DNA of 64,000 nt from Rhodospirillaceae bacterium (GCA_947467145.1 CANIGJ010000006.1:1-64000); one strand, 5' to 3'; shown: positions 42,482 to 54,695, counted from the stretch's first letter. Notes: generated by a model from the sequence alone, not told the origin. Numbers and translations are program-made.

Positions 42482-43117
42482 ATGATCCAAACCGCATTGC
42501 GCACGCTGTCGCTCGCGGCATTTTCCATCCTCATCGCCAATACCATGGCGTGGGCGCAAGCGCCGGCACCCGCCGGCAAGCCGGTCGTCGGCGCCGGCGA
42601 AATCGTTTCGTTCGATGCGGGTAAGATGGTCGTCAAACTGAAGGACGGCTCCAACGTCACTTTGACCGTGCCCGACACCGCCAGCGTCAGCGGCCTCCAG
42701 CCCATTCCCTTCGCCGATCTGAAGAAAGGCGATTACATCGCGACCGCCGCGACGAAACAGGCGAACGGCACCCTGCTCGCGCGCGAAGTGCGCATCTTCC
42801 CGGAAGAAAGCCGCGGCCGTGGCGAAGGCTACAGCACCAATTATGGCGGCGGTGGCGGCGATGCGACCATGACCAACGCGACCGTGGACACCATCGCATC
42901 GATGGATACGAAGACCCGCAGCTTCAAAGTGAAGTACAAAGACGGCGAACAGACCATCGTCGTGCCGGAGAACGTGCCGCTGGCGCGCACCATTCCCGCC
43001 GACAAGACGCTGCTCAAGCCGGGCGCCAACATCACCTTCTTCGCCAACGAAACGCCGAACGGCTTCGCCGCCGTGCGCTTCGGCGTCGGCCTCAACGGCC
43101 TTAAGCCGCCGGTCTAG
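42482..43117 (+). CDS. Secreted hypothetical protein
   Basis: A 211-residue protein with a 26-residue signal peptide (ANTMAWAQA), then two similar beta-rich modules: GEIVSFDAGKMVVKLKDGSNVTLTV and SMDTKTRSFKVKYKDGEQTIVV, each ending with a Pro/Asp-rich strand. A Gly/Ser/Tyr-rich linker joins them. It looks like a periplasmic beta-sandwich of a DUF5666-like type. No catalytic motif. GGGAGG precedes ATG 42482. Ends at a bidirectional terminator. Confidence 0.7.
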   Translation: MIQTALRTLSLAAFSILIANTMAWAQAPAPAGKPVVGAGEIVSFDAGKMVVKLKDGSNVTLTVPDTASVSGLQPIPFADLKKGDYIATAATKQANGTLLAREVRIFPEESRGRGEGYSTNYGGGGGDATMTNATVDTIASMDTKTRSFKVKYKDGEQTIVVPENVPLARTIPADKTLLKPGANITFFANETPNGFAAVRFGVGLNGLKPPV

Positions 43118-43137
43118 GCCTCAGCTACTTTCCAAGG

Positions 43138-43167
43138 AAAAGGCCCTCGTGCGAACGAGGGCCTTTT
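43138..43167 (+). terminator. Bidirectional intrinsic terminator
   Basis: Thirteen-bp stem (43138-43150 with 43155-43167), GCGA loop, TTTTTT on plus. It ends at the stop codon of the convergent monooxygenase, serving both genes. Confidence 0.9.
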
Positions 43168-44706
43168 TTATGCGAGCTGTTCGCGCATCCGGCCGACGAG
43201 GGCCGGCAGATCCGCGAGGCGCGCGCCGGTGCCGTAGATATAATTATCCGGCCGCTTGATCAGGACATCGCAGCCGAGCGCATCCATCAGATGCGTCAGA
43301 TCACCACTCTCGTCGATCAATCCCGGCGCACCGAGGACGACTGCGCTGCCACCGAGCGCGGCCCAGAATTGCCGATCGAGCGGCGACAAGACCGACAGCG
43401 GATCGCCGCTGCGCGACAAGATCATGAAACCGCGCCCGGCGATATCGTCGAACAGCCCCGTACGTCCATCGCGGCGCACTGTCGCTTGCGGAAACGCCTG
43501 CCCTGCACCCTCGCCCGTCTTGGCGATGAAGCCGTCGGCAAAACCCGGCACGCGGAAAGCGATGAGCTGTGCCGACGCGGTGCCGTTGCGACGCGCTTCG
43601 TTCAACGCTATCAATTGCGCATCGCGCGCGCGCACCTTGTCCGGATCGCGTTCGTTGACGTTTTGACCGACCTTCATGCTTTCGACGATGGTGGCGCGCG
43701 CATTGGGTTCACGTTCGCGCTCATAACTGTCGAGCAAGGATCGCGTCGCCAGTCCCTTCAGCACCAGATCGAGTTTCCACGCGATGTTGTGCGCATCGCG
43801 AAACCCCGAACACATGCCTTGCGCGAGGAACGGCGGCATCTGGTGCGCCGCGTCGCCGGCCAGGAACACCCGATCCTTGCGCCAGCCCTGCGCCATCAGC
43901 GACTGGAACTTGTAGGCGACAACGCGGATCAATTCGAATTCGTCGGGCGTCGCCCCTTCCGGCCGCGCGAGCCGACGCCAGACATTCGCGGGCGTCACGG
44001 CATCTTCAGCCGATTCACCCGGAAAGATCATGAACGACCAGCGGCGATGATAGGGGCCCATCTGCATCGTCATGCCGGGCTGTTCGGGTTCGCAGAACTG
44101 GCGAAGCAGCGGTAGATCGGCACGCGGTGCACGCGTCGCGCGGCCGTCGATGACCAGCCAGTTCTGATCGAATCCGAGATCGTCATAGGCGATCCCCAGT
44201 GCCTGGCGCACGAAGCTGTTGCCGCCGTCGGCACCGATCACATAACGCGCGCGGGTCACGCGCTGGCCCGCATCGCTCTCGCTAGTCAAGGTCACGCCTT
44301 CGGCGTCCTGATCGAGTGCCACAATCGTCTCACCCTGCAAAACGTCGATCGTCGCGATGCTCTTCGCGATCGCATCCAGCTCCGCCTCGAACGCCGGCTG
44401 ATAGATCGATGTCATTTCGGGATGGCCGTGCGTTGCGTGGGTCGCGACCTCGTTCGACAGCAGCACGCGCCCTTTGTTCGACAATTCATAAAGCGGCAGG
44501 AAGAACGTCGCCGGCCCGATCTTCTCCAGGCAGCCCACTTCCTGGAACATGCGCAGCACATCGTCATGCACGATGCCGACGCGCGGCAGGTTATAGAGCG
44601 ACTTGTAGCGTTCGAGGACGACGACCCGATGCCCGGCGCGTCCCAACAGGATCGCCGCCAGCATGCCGGTCGGCCCATAGCCCGCGATTGCGACGTCGTA
44701 GATCAT
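43168..44706 (-). CDS. FAD-dependent aromatic-ring monooxygenase (MhpA-like)
   Basis: A 512-residue flavoprotein of the PHBH/phenol hydroxylase group. N-terminal AGYGPTGMLAAILLG binds FAD; YVIGADGGNS and the late GDAAHQMPPFLAQGMCSGFRDAHN (flavin ribityl site) are clear. It resembles 3-(3-hydroxyphenyl)propionate hydroxylase and would hydroxylate a phenolic substrate with NAD(P)H. ATG 44706 has GAGGGTGG upstream and lies 10 bp from the perfect inverted repeat at 44716-44755, so it is likely repressed until an aromatic inducer appears. Confidence 0.88.
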   Translation of the reverse strand: MIYDVAIAGYGPTGMLAAILLGRAGHRVVVLERYKSLYNLPRVGIVHDDVLRMFQEVGCLEKIGPATFFLPLYELSNKGRVLLSNEVATHATHGHPEMTSIYQPAFEAELDAIAKSIATIDVLQGETIVALDQDAEGVTLTSESDAGQRVTRARYVIGADGGNSFVRQALGIAYDDLGFDQNWLVIDGRATRAPRADLPLLRQFCEPEQPGMTMQMGPYHRRWSFMIFPGESAEDAVTPANVWRRLARPEGATPDEFELIRVVAYKFQSLMAQGWRKDRVFLAGDAAHQMPPFLAQGMCSGFRDAHNIAWKLDLVLKGLATRSLLDSYEREREPNARATIVESMKVGQNVNERDPDKVRARDAQLIALNEARRNGTASAQLIAFRVPGFADGFIAKTGEGAGQAFPQATVRRDGRTGLFDDIAGRGFMILSRSGDPLSVLSPLDRQFWAALGGSAVVLGAPGLIDESGDLTHLMDALGCDVLIKRPDNYIYGTGARLADLPALVGRMREQLA

Positions 44707-44715
44707 GCCACCCTC

Positions 44716-44755
44716 ATGTTCTGTATTTCGTAATACGTTACGAAATACAGAACAT
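44716..44755 (-). promoter_or_regulatory. Perfect 18-bp inverted repeat operator at monooxygenase promoter
   Basis: ATGTTCTGTATTTCGTAA (44716-44733) and its exact complement (44738-44755), four bases between. It covers a candidate promoter read leftward: -35 TTGTCA (44758-44763), 17-base spacer, -10 TAACGT (44735-44740). The regulator is not in the window. Confidence 0.7.
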
Positions 44756-44774
44756 AGTGACAACTGGCTTAGGC

Positions 44775-44806
44775 AACCAAAAAGGGCGGGACCGTGCCCG
44801 CCCTTT
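44775..44806 (-). terminator. Intrinsic terminator after katG
   Basis: AAAGGGCGGG (44781-44790) with CCCGCCCTTT (44797-44806); on the minus strand it runs into TTGGTTG. Closes katG before the monooxygenase operator. Confidence 0.75.
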
Positions 44807-44827
44807 CCCGGTTTTAGCGTCCGCCTC

Positions 44828-47032
<2,205 letters not shown>

Positions 47033-47055
47033 TTAGAATAATTCTAAAATTAGAA
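47033..47055 (-). promoter_or_regulatory. PerR/Fur-type box upstream of katG
   Basis: TTAGAAT-A-ATTCTAA (47033-47047) is a perfect 7-1-7 palindrome of the PerR kind, 22 bp before katG. TTCTAA-AA-TTAGAA (47042-47055) overlaps it and adds a third half-site. Confidence 0.65.
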
Positions 47056-47100
47056 CTCGATCCCCCGTCGGTCAAAGGTTTTTTGTTAGGTCCCACTACC

Positions 47101-47135
47101 TACGAAAAACGCGCGGCAGAAACCTGCCGCGCGTT
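47101..47135 (-). terminator. Intrinsic terminator after dps
   Basis: Twelve-bp stem (47108-47119 with 47124-47135) with AAAC/GTTT loop, then TTTTTCG on minus. Separates dps from katG. Confidence 0.85.
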
Positions 47136-47160
47136 GATACAGACCGCAAAAGAGACCGGA

Positions 47161-47697
47161 TTATTTCGCCTTGGCCTTTTTATCGGAAGAGCGACGTCCT
47201 TCGCCACGACCTTCGCCGCTCTGACCCGCGTCTTCGAGCAGGCTGCGCAGCATCCACGCCGTTTTTTCATGGATCTGCAGACGCTGGGTCAACAAATCGG
47301 CGGTCGATTCATCGCTCACCTTATCGGCGGCGGGAAATGCCTCGCGCGCGGTCTTGGCGACGCGTTCGTGGCCCTTCACCAGATCGCGGATCATCTGGGT
47401 CGCGACCGGCACGCCCTCCTCGTCCTCGATGCTGGTCAGTTTTGCGAACTGCTGATAGGTGCCGGGCGCCTGAAAGCCGAGCGAACGGATACGTTCGGCG
47501 AGCAGATCGACGGCCAACCAAAGCTCGTTGTACTGCACCTCGAACATCAGATGCAGCGTCTGAAACATCGGCCCGGTGACGTTCCAATGATAATTGTGCG
47601 TCTTGAGATACAGCGTGTAGGTGTCGGCCATGACGCGCGACAAACCATCCGCGATCTTCTTGCGATCCTTCGGGCTGATTCCGATATCGATATCCAT
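47161..47697 (-). CDS. dps: Dps/ferritin-like DNA-protection protein
   Basis: A 178-residue dodecamer-forming ferritin relative oxidising Fe(II) with H2O2 and coating DNA. Ferroxidase residues appear in KTHNYHWNV (H34, H37) and [10 protein letters not shown] (D64, E68). The C-terminal ~25 residues are Gly/Arg/Lys-rich ([10 protein letters not shown]), a possible DNA-binding tail. GGAGGAGC before ATG 47697. Next to katG, consistent with joint oxidative-stress defence, but under its own promoter. Confidence 0.92.
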   Translation of the reverse strand: MDIDIGISPKDRKKIADGLSRVMADTYTLYLKTHNYHWNVTGPMFQTLHLMFEVQYNELWLAVDLLAERIRSLGFQAPGTYQQFAKLTSIEDEEGVPVATQMIRDLVKGHERVAKTAREAFPAADKVSDESTADLLTQRLQIHEKTAWMLRSLLEDAGQSGEGRGEGRRSSDKKAKAK

Positions 47698-47943
47698 GAA
47701 ATGCTCCTCCGGCTCGGCTTGATACTGCCCGGAAGTATTATGAACTGGCTGAGGCAGGTCAACGGAAGCCGGGAACCGGGATGCGAGATTTCATAAAATC
47801 CGCACAATTCGGCTCACGGATGCAATGTCCTTGAGAAAAATAGGGAATTGGGGATTTGGTGGCAAAAATCGCCCGTTCGGCCTACATTAACCTCCAATCA
47901 AGCAATCACGCTGCGTTTGGCGCAGCATAAGGATGTGACCCCG

Positions 47944-48801
47944 ATGTTCATTCAAACCGAAGCGATGCCCGATCCGCTGCGCATGAAATTCTATCCGGGC
48001 GAGACGGTCCTGCCGTCCGGCACGATGGAATTCGCCGACGAGGAAGCGGCAGAACTGTCGCCGCTCGCCGGCCGCCTGTTCGAGATCGACGGCGTCGATG
48101 CGGTGGCGCTCTACGACAGCTTCATCACCGTGACGCGCGAAGACGGCTTCGACTGGCAAGTGCTGAAGCCGATGATCCTCGGCGCGATCATGGACCATTA
48201 CACCTCGGGCGCACCGGTGCTGCATGACGGCAGCAAGCCGGTCGCGACGGCGGCCGGCAGCGAAGACATGGAATTCCCGTTCGAAGACGATCCGAAAGAC
48301 GCGAGCACCATCGAACAGGTGCATGAAGTCATGGAAAGCCGCATCCGCCCGGCTGCCCAACAGATGGGCGGCGATGTCGTCTACAAGGGTTTTCACGAAG
48401 GCACCCTGTACGTGAAGTTCGAGGGCCCGACTACGGCGCTCGCCGGCGGCATGACCAACCTGTTCGCGCATTTCGTACCCGAAGTGATCGCCGTGAAGGA
48501 TTGGCGCGAGTCGATTCCCAAGCCCGGCCTCGACACGCCCGAAGGCCGCGCGGTCCTGCAGATCCTGGAAGAGCGGATCAATCCTGCCGTCGCCAGCCAT
48601 GGCGGCCGCATCCAACTGATCGACGTACGCGACCACACCGCCTATCTACGGCTCGAAGGCGGCTGCCAGGGTTGCGGCTCGGCCGACGTCACCTTGAAGC
48701 AGGGGATCGAAACCGAAATCCTCTCATCAGTGCCGTCGATCCAGCGTGTGCTCGACGTGACCGATCACGCCGCCGGCACGAACCCCTACTACGCCGGCTA
48801 A
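47944..48801 (+). CDS. Nfu-type Fe-S cluster scaffold with duplicated NifU domain
   Basis: A 285-residue protein. Residues 1-90 are Nfu N-terminal domain (PDPLRMKFYPGE, DGVDAVALYDSFITV). Residues about 122-190 repeat the NifU C-terminal domain pattern but with GPTTALAG (161-168) where CxxC belongs. Residues 200-285 are the canonical domain with GGCQGCGSADVTLK (C241, C244), which carries a 4Fe-4S cluster between subunits. ATG 47944 is chosen; an upstream frame to 47848 lacks similarity. Convergent with threonine aldolase by 1 bp. Confidence 0.87.
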   Translation: MFIQTEAMPDPLRMKFYPGETVLPSGTMEFADEEAAELSPLAGRLFEIDGVDAVALYDSFITVTREDGFDWQVLKPMILGAIMDHYTSGAPVLHDGSKPVATAAGSEDMEFPFEDDPKDASTIEQVHEVMESRIRPAAQQMGGDVVYKGFHEGTLYVKFEGPTTALAGGMTNLFAHFVPEVIAVKDWRESIPKPGLDTPEGRAVLQILEERINPAVASHGGRIQLIDVRDHTAYLRLEGGCQGCGSADVTLKQGIETEILSSVPSIQRVLDVTDHAAGTNPYYAG

Positions 48802-48802
48802 T

Positions 48803-49876
48803 TTAAGCGGGGCGCTTGCTGGCCAACGCCGCGAGCGCCTCAGCCGCTTCCGTCGTGCTCGCACGATCCACGTCGAGATGCGTGACCGCGCGCATCTGCG
48901 TCGGCCCCATCGCGCCGACCCGGATGCCCTTCTCCAATAATTTTTCTGACAAATCCGGAGCGCGCCAACCGGTGTTCGCCACGTCGAATACGATGACGTT
49001 GGTCTGCACGTTCGCCGGATCGATGGCGATCCCCGGCACTTGCGCCAGCACACCGGCAAAGGCGCGCGCATTGGCATGATCGTCCTTCATGCGATCGACG
49101 TGATTGTCGAGCGCATAGATGCCGGCTGCCGCGAGAATGCCCGACTGACGCAAAGCGCCGCCGAGGCGTTGCTTCCAGCGCCAGCAATCCTCGATGAAGT
49201 CGCGGCTGCCCGCCATCACCGCGCCCACCGGGCAACCCAAGCCTTTCGACAGATCGATCCACACCGAATCCATCTGGGCGGCATAGGCCTGCGCCGACAC
49301 GCCGGATTCGACGACCGCGTTCAGCAGCCGCGCCCCGTCCATGTGCAGCAACAGCCCCGCGCCGCGCGCGACCTCGGCAACCGCCGCGATCTCCGGCAAC
49401 GTCCAGATACTGCCGCCGCCGAGATTGCTCGTCTGTTCGATCGATACGACACGCTGCAGCGGCGCATGACGGACCGGATGGCGCAATGCAGCCTTGACCT
49501 GATCCGCCGTGAAGATGCCGCGCCGGCCGTCCAGTTCGCGGATGGGTGCCCGCGCCACGACGGAAACCCCGCCGGATTCGAAATTGCCGATATGCGCGGT
49601 CTTGTCCGCGATGACCTCTTCACCCGCGCGGCACAGCACCGCGAGCGCGATCTGATTGCACATGGTACCCGACGGCGTAAAGAGTGCGGCTTCCTTACCG
49701 AGCAAGGCCGCGACGCGTTCTTCCAAAACTCGCGTCGTCGGATCTTCGCCGACCTGCTCGTCGCCGACTTCGGCCATCGCCATCGCCTGGCGCATCGCCT
49801 GCGTCGGCCGCGTCTTGGTGTCGCTGCCGAGATCGATTCGGATAACTCTGCCGTCCGCCGCTAATCCACCAACCAT
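48803..49876 (-). CDS. ltaE: Low-specificity L-threonine aldolase
   Basis: A 357-residue fold-type I PLP enzyme cleaving threonine/allo-threonine to glycine and acetaldehyde. RIDLGSDTKTRPT start motif, GDEQVGEDPTTRVLEERVA, SIEQTSNLGGG, HMDGARLLNA, and PLP Lys in IDLSKGLGCPVGA. Start ATG 49876 overlaps the stop of the glycosylase by one base (TAATG), so they are coupled. Confidence 0.9.
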   Translation of the reverse strand: MVGGLAADGRVIRIDLGSDTKTRPTQAMRQAMAMAEVGDEQVGEDPTTRVLEERVAALLGKEAALFTPSGTMCNQIALAVLCRAGEEVIADKTAHIGNFESGGVSVVARAPIRELDGRRGIFTADQVKAALRHPVRHAPLQRVVSIEQTSNLGGGSIWTLPEIAAVAEVARGAGLLLHMDGARLLNAVVESGVSAQAYAAQMDSVWIDLSKGLGCPVGAVMAGSRDFIEDCWRWKQRLGGALRQSGILAAAGIYALDNHVDRMKDDHANARAFAGVLAQVPGIAIDPANVQTNVIVFDVANTGWRAPDLSEKLLEKGIRVGAMGPTQMRAVTHLDVDRASTTEAAEALAALASKRPA

Positions 49877-50511
49877 TAGTCTGCGAGTCCTTGTCTCTTA
49901 AGTCCGTAATAATGCCACAACAACCGCGCCGCAACGCTGCGCCAGGGGCGCAAAGCTTCACCCGCTTCGATCATCTTTTTCTTCGGTACCGGCGTCGGCA
50001 GATTTTTGAGCGCGGCATAGCCGAGCATGACGCCGAGATCGTCAACCGGCCACAGATCGGGCCGACGCAGCGCAAACAGCAGATAGATTTCGGCACTCCA
50101 GCGCCCGATGCCTTTCAGCTTCACCATCTCTTCGATGGCGGCCTCGTCTTCCATGCGCGCGATGCGCCGGAAACTGAACGAACCGTCAATACAGGCCTGG
50201 GCAATGTGACGCCCATAATTCGTCTTCGGGCCGGAAAAGCCGACCGCGCGCAACTCGGCGTCGGTCAGCTTCATGAAAATCTCGGGCGTCATCGGCTTGG
50301 CGATGGCATCCAGGCGCCGCGTGATCGCCTGCGCGGAAAAGGTCGAAACCTGCTGGCCGGCGATGATGCGCAGCACGGTGCCGAAACCGGTGGCGCGGCT
50401 GCGCAGCCCCGGCAGACCATAGGCCTTGATGATGCGGGCGAAATCCGGATCGACCTTGCCGAGCGCTTTTGCGCCCTCCTGCATCGTCTTGAGGGTGATC
50501 GTTCCGTTCAT
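49876..50511 (-). CDS. DNA-3-methyladenine glycosylase II (AlkA-like)
   Basis: A 211-residue HhH-GPD DNA glycosylase removing alkylated purines. The helix-hairpin-helix LKGIGRWSAEIYLLF, then catalytic Asp in LWPVDDLG, and KLTDAELRAVGFSGPK of the first helices match the AlkA/MagI group without AlkA's N-terminal domain. ATG 50511 and coupled to threonine aldolase downstream; the pairing has no evident functional tie. Confidence 0.88.
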   Translation of the reverse strand: MNGTITLKTMQEGAKALGKVDPDFARIIKAYGLPGLRSRATGFGTVLRIIAGQQVSTFSAQAITRRLDAIAKPMTPEIFMKLTDAELRAVGFSGPKTNYGRHIAQACIDGSFSFRRIARMEDEAAIEEMVKLKGIGRWSAEIYLLFALRRPDLWPVDDLGVMLGYAALKNLPTPVPKKKMIEAGEALRPWRSVAARLLWHYYGLKRQGLAD

Positions 50512-50606
50512 GACGTTCTTTGCGCGCCTTTCGAGCCTCGGCCAAGACCGTTATAGTCGGACAAACGGCTCCGCAAAAGAACTAGGTGCAAAAGGAAGAT
50601 TGGCCG

Positions 50607-51395
50607 ATGCTCGTCGAACAGATCTGGACCGAGAACAACTACCGCAATTTCAACTATCTGATCGCCTGCCCCGAAACCGGCGAGGCCATCGCCATCGATC
50701 CGCTCGAATATCAGCTCTGCCTTGACCGCGCCAAACAGAAGGGCTGGACGATCAAACAGGTGCTGAACACGCATCATCATAACGACCATACCGGCGGCAA
50801 TGCGGCCGTCGTCGCGGCCACCGGCGCCACGGTGATCGCGCATGAAAAGGCGAAAGCCGAAATCCCCACGATGAACATCGGCATCAAGGCGGGCGACGTC
50901 GTTCGTGTCGGCAAGACGGTCGAATTGGAAGCGCTCGATACGCCCGGCCATACCATGAGTCATATCTGCATGCTGTCGCACACCGACACGCCTGCGTTGT
51001 TCTGCGGCGACACCTTGTTCAATGCCGGCGTCGGCCATTGCCGCAGCGGCAGTCCGGATTCGCTCTATGCCAGCTTCGCGCAGCAGATCTTCAAGTTGAA
51101 GGACGACACCCTCGTCTATCCCGGCCACGATTACATCGTGAACAACCTGAACTTCACGCTCGATCGCGAGCCGGACAATGCGGCAGCGTTGCAATTGAAG
51201 GCCAAGGTCGAAGGCCAGGACACCCACGCCCCGCTGGTCACAACGCTCGGCCTGGAAAAGCAGATCAACACCTTCTTCCGGCTGCAGAGCCAGGGCGTGA
51301 TCATGAAGCTGCTGGAGAAGTTCCCGGACCTCGGCCCCAACCCTGATCAGAAGACGGTGTTCCTGAAGCTGCGCGAACTGCGCAACGACTGGTAG
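50607..51395 (+). CDS. gloB: Hydroxyacylglutathione hydrolase (glyoxalase II)
   Basis: A 262-residue metallo-beta-lactamase-fold thioesterase freeing D-lactate from S-lactoylglutathione. Metal motif THHHNDH (55-61), later HxD-like LDTPGHT and CGDTLF, with H in YPGHDY. C-terminal HAGH_C region is present (LRELRNDW). ATG 50607 is used, from AAAGGAAG; the frame's ATG 50586 is too far upstream of the first strand. Divergent from the glycosylase. Confidence 0.93.
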   Translation: MLVEQIWTENNYRNFNYLIACPETGEAIAIDPLEYQLCLDRAKQKGWTIKQVLNTHHHNDHTGGNAAVVAATGATVIAHEKAKAEIPTMNIGIKAGDVVRVGKTVELEALDTPGHTMSHICMLSHTDTPALFCGDTLFNAGVGHCRSGSPDSLYASFAQQIFKLKDDTLVYPGHDYIVNNLNFTLDREPDNAAALQLKAKVEGQDTHAPLVTTLGLEKQINTFFRLQSQGVIMKLLEKFPDLGPNPDQKTVFLKLRELRNDW

Positions 51396-51401
51396 GGGTC
51401 A

Positions 51402-52652
51402 CTACTCCGCCGGTTGCGGTTCGGCGGCGAGCGTATTGCGCGCGAGCTGGCGGCGCGCCACCCAGGACGCGGTGAGCGCCATGCCGATGGTGACGATCAT
51501 CATGCCGGCAGAGACGAAGAACACGAGCTGCGGCAGATGCAAGTCCATCACCAGGCCGAAGAACAACGGCCCGATGGTGCCGCCGACGCTGAATCCGGTC
51601 GACACATACCCAAAGGCCTTGCCGATGCCGCCGGCCGGCGCGATGGCGCGCACGGCGAGATCACGCGCCGGCATGATCGAGCCGATCATGAAGCCGGCGA
51701 AAAACAGCGCCGCCACCACGCTGAAGAACGGCAGAACCGTCAGGCCAACCAGGCACAGCATGGCGGCCGAAATGAAATAGCCGACCGAGGCGATGAAATC
51801 GAAGCGCTTGATGCGGTCGGACACGATGCCGCCGACCAGCACGCCGATGGCGTTACCCCACAGATAGGTCGAGAGCGTGTTGTTCGCATCGCGCAGATTG
51901 AGGTTATAGATTTCCATCAGCGCGGAATTGGCGAAGGTCTGGATACCGTTCCCCGATAACGTCGCGCAGACATAGAACAGGAACATCAACAACAGCGGCG
52001 GCGAGAGCAAGAACGACATCAGGCTGCCGCCGGCCGCCGCCGCACCCGGCTGACGCACGGCGGGATATGCGACACCCATGAACAGCTTGTGGCAGACCAG
52101 CAGCACCAGCGCGGTCGCGAACGCTGCCGCCCCCACCACGGAAATGGCGTGACGCCAGCCGCCGTCGGCCAGCAGGAAACCCATCGTCATCGGCGCCATG
52201 GCGAAACCGAGAAAGCCGGAGAACGTATGGATGGCGTAGGCTTTGCCGAGCCAGGAGCCGCGCACCTTGGCCGTCAAGATCGTGTAATCGACCGGATGGA
52301 AAACGCTGTCGGCCGTGCCGACGATTGCCGCAATCGCGATCATTACGACCACCGCCGGCGCCATCGATTGAAAGAACATCGCGGTGGACATCAGCATCAG
52401 GCCGCCGATGAGGAACCAGGGTGCGCCGAACCGGTCCGAAGCAACGCCCGCCGGGAATTGCCAGATCGCCGACATCAAACCGTAGGCCGCGATCACCATG
52501 GCGATGGAAACATTGCTCGCGCCGAATTCGGCGCGGATCAGCGGCAGCGACGAAGGAATGACCAGAACGAAAAAGTGGCTCCAGAAATGTGCGCTGGAGA
52601 CGAGCCCGATCACGGCGATTTCGCGGATTTTCGCGTTGGCGTCTTCGGTCAC
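51402..52652 (-). CDS. MFS transporter
   Basis: A 416-residue 12-span membrane protein. The MFS loop appears as GVASDRFGAPWF after helix 2 and SDRIKRFDF after helix 8; the first helix has SSAHFWSHFFVLVIPSSLPL, typical of the permeases linked to unknown organic anions. Ends 6 bp from gloB's stop in convergent orientation. No substrate evidence. Confidence 0.85.
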   Translation of the reverse strand: MTEDANAKIREIAVIGLVSSAHFWSHFFVLVIPSSLPLIRAEFGASNVSIAMVIAAYGLMSAIWQFPAGVASDRFGAPWFLIGGLMLMSTAMFFQSMAPAVVVMIAIAAIVGTADSVFHPVDYTILTAKVRGSWLGKAYAIHTFSGFLGFAMAPMTMGFLLADGGWRHAISVVGAAAFATALVLLVCHKLFMGVAYPAVRQPGAAAAGGSLMSFLLSPPLLLMFLFYVCATLSGNGIQTFANSALMEIYNLNLRDANNTLSTYLWGNAIGVLVGGIVSDRIKRFDFIASVGYFISAAMLCLVGLTVLPFFSVVAALFFAGFMIGSIMPARDLAVRAIAPAGGIGKAFGYVSTGFSVGGTIGPLFFGLVMDLHLPQLVFFVSAGMMIVTIGMALTASWVARRQLARNTLAAEPQPAE

Positions 52653-52691
52653 AGCCTGCCCTAACGTGCTCGTTTGTTCTTGATGCGAACG

Positions 52692-54695
52692 TTAACCGAT
52701 TGCCTGCTGGTGGGCAAACCGCAGAAAGGCCGCGAATTCCGCGCTGGCCTGCGGATCGTCCCACAGTTTCTGCGCACCGACAGCCAACCGCGTTTCGGCG
52801 GTTTTACGAAAATCCTTATCCAATCCCAGGTGCAAGGCGAGCCGCGCGGTTTCGATAATGTCGGTGCGCGCGAACTCGTCGCCCATGCCCATCGCGCGAT
52901 ATTGCCCCAAGGTGACGCGGCCGCGCATGAAGGTCCCCGCGTGGGTCGCCACCGCCTTGCCCAAGGCAAACGCCTCGAACGACGTATTGCCACCCGACCA
53001 ATGCGGCGCATCGAAGACAACGTCCGCCGCCGCCGTCAGCGCGATGAAATCGTCCGGCCCCATACGCGGGATGACTCGCACGCGTCCTGCGACATCGGGA
53101 ATGCCTGCGCGCATGCGGTCGCGCACCTGATCCGACCAATGCGAGACAGCGCCTTCGAGCAACACGACCTCGCCCTTGGGATCGCCGCGCAGGATTTCGG
53201 CGATCATCACATCCAGATCGGGGTGATGCTTGATGACGCTCTGCTGGCACAGATAGATCGTTTTATCGGCGGCGAGGCCGAAACTGTCGCGCGACCGCAA
53301 AACCGCCGGGATCTCCGGCCGGGCGTAGCGCGTCGGCAAGGTCTTCAACCGGTACAGCTTCTCGCTGTAATGCGCCTCGGCACCCTCGCCTTCGATCAGA
53401 TCGCTGGACACGAACCAATCGAGATTGGGAATGCCTGTGGTATCGGGATGGCCCCACATGACGGCCTGCACCGGCGCCAGGCGCGCGAAGGCCAAGAAAT
53501 AGCTGCGCACATCCATGCCGATCTCGGGATAGATCAGGATATCGCACGCGGCGGCCGCGATCGCATCGCGCGCCGGCCAAAAGCCTTCGGGCAGTTTGAT
53601 CACGGTATCAGCCGCCCCTTCGATGCGACGCGCCACCGGATCGCGCGGGCCCGGCTGGGTGACGATCACGATCTCGAACTCGTCCTTCGCAAGGTTAGCG
53701 ATCAATTCTTCCATCAGCCGCCCGATGGAATGGCGCCGGAAGAAAGCCGATACGAAGCCAACCCGAATTTTGCCTTCACGTCGTTTGCCGATATGCGGCG
53801 CGGTCCAGGCCAGATCGTGGCAGGATTTGAGATGCAGCTGCGCCGTTAGCTCCTGCAAGCGACGGTCGTCCTCGCCGTGATAGGCGAGGAAGAAATTTGT
53901 GGTCGAGGTTTCGAACGTCGGATTACACACAGTAACGTCGCGCGCCAGAAGATCACGCAAGTTCATTTCCAAATCGTAACGCACCGCGCGGATATGGTCC
54001 CATGATGCCATGACCACGGGCAAGGTCGTCGCGCGTTTGATGCGCAACCCATCGCTGTCGTCGCGTGCCAGCGCCAGATCGTAGGCCTGCCCGGCGCGCT
54101 CCGCGTCGCCCATGCGGCGAAAGGTATTACCCAGATTGATCAATGCGCGCGTGGCGCGTGGCGCCTTGGGATCGGCATAGATCGCGGCATTGAACATCTC
54201 CGCCGCCTCGTCCAGACGCCCGGTCTCATAAAGAATGTTGCCCATATTGACGAGGATATCGGTACGTTTGGGATCGAGCGTGCGCGCCTGCTCATAGGCG
54301 AGCAAGGCGGCATCGGGCAATTCCATCTGCTTCAACAGATTGCCGAGATTGTAATAGGCATCGGTGAATTTATCATCAGCCTTCAAGGCCCGATCGAAGC
54401 AGGCCTTAGCTTCGTCGTAGCGCCCGAGTGCGGTCAGCACGACGCCAAGATTGACGTGATAGGGTGCGCGGGCCGGTTCCGCCTGCGTCGCGCGGCGCAT
54501 GAAAAAAACCGCCTGCTCGGAATTGCCGCGCTGCGCCAGCACGGTGCCAAGCAGATTCAGCGCATCGCCATGCTTCGGATCGACGCCGACGATCTCGGCA
54601 TAAAGCCCCTGCGCCTCGGCGAGACGCCCGGCATGGTGATGGGCTTGGGCTTCGGCAAACAGCCGTCGAAGATCGGAAGACGCGGTATCCGTCAA
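52692..54695 (-). CDS. TPR protein with O-GlcNAc-transferase (SPINDLY)-like domain
   Basis: A 667-residue protein. Residues about 10-215 are TPR repeats ([58 protein letters not shown]). Residues about 300-660 match the Gly/Ser-rich GT41 catalytic half: [33 protein letters not shown], and [17 protein letters not shown]. It would glycosylate Ser/Thr of proteins or flagellin-like substrates (inference). The start is TTG 54695, overlapping the ThiSG stop by 3 bp (TTGA). Confidence 0.85.
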   Translation of the reverse strand: MTDTASSDLRRLFAEAQAHHHAGRLAEAQGLYAEIVGVDPKHGDALNLLGTVLAQRGNSEQAVFFMRRATQAEPARAPYHVNLGVVLTALGRYDEAKACFDRALKADDKFTDAYYNLGNLLKQMELPDAALLAYEQARTLDPKRTDILVNMGNILYETGRLDEAAEMFNAAIYADPKAPRATRALINLGNTFRRMGDAERAGQAYDLALARDDSDGLRIKRATTLPVVMASWDHIRAVRYDLEMNLRDLLARDVTVCNPTFETSTTNFFLAYHGEDDRRLQELTAQLHLKSCHDLAWTAPHIGKRREGKIRVGFVSAFFRRHSIGRLMEELIANLAKDEFEIVIVTQPGPRDPVARRIEGAADTVIKLPEGFWPARDAIAAAACDILIYPEIGMDVRSYFLAFARLAPVQAVMWGHPDTTGIPNLDWFVSSDLIEGEGAEAHYSEKLYRLKTLPTRYARPEIPAVLRSRDSFGLAADKTIYLCQQSVIKHHPDLDVMIAEILRGDPKGEVVLLEGAVSHWSDQVRDRMRAGIPDVAGRVRVIPRMGPDDFIALTAAADVVFDAPHWSGGNTSFEAFALGKAVATHAGTFMRGRVTLGQYRAMGMGDEFARTDIIETARLALHLGLDKDFRKTAETRLAVGAQKLWDDPQASAEFAAFLRFAHQQAIG

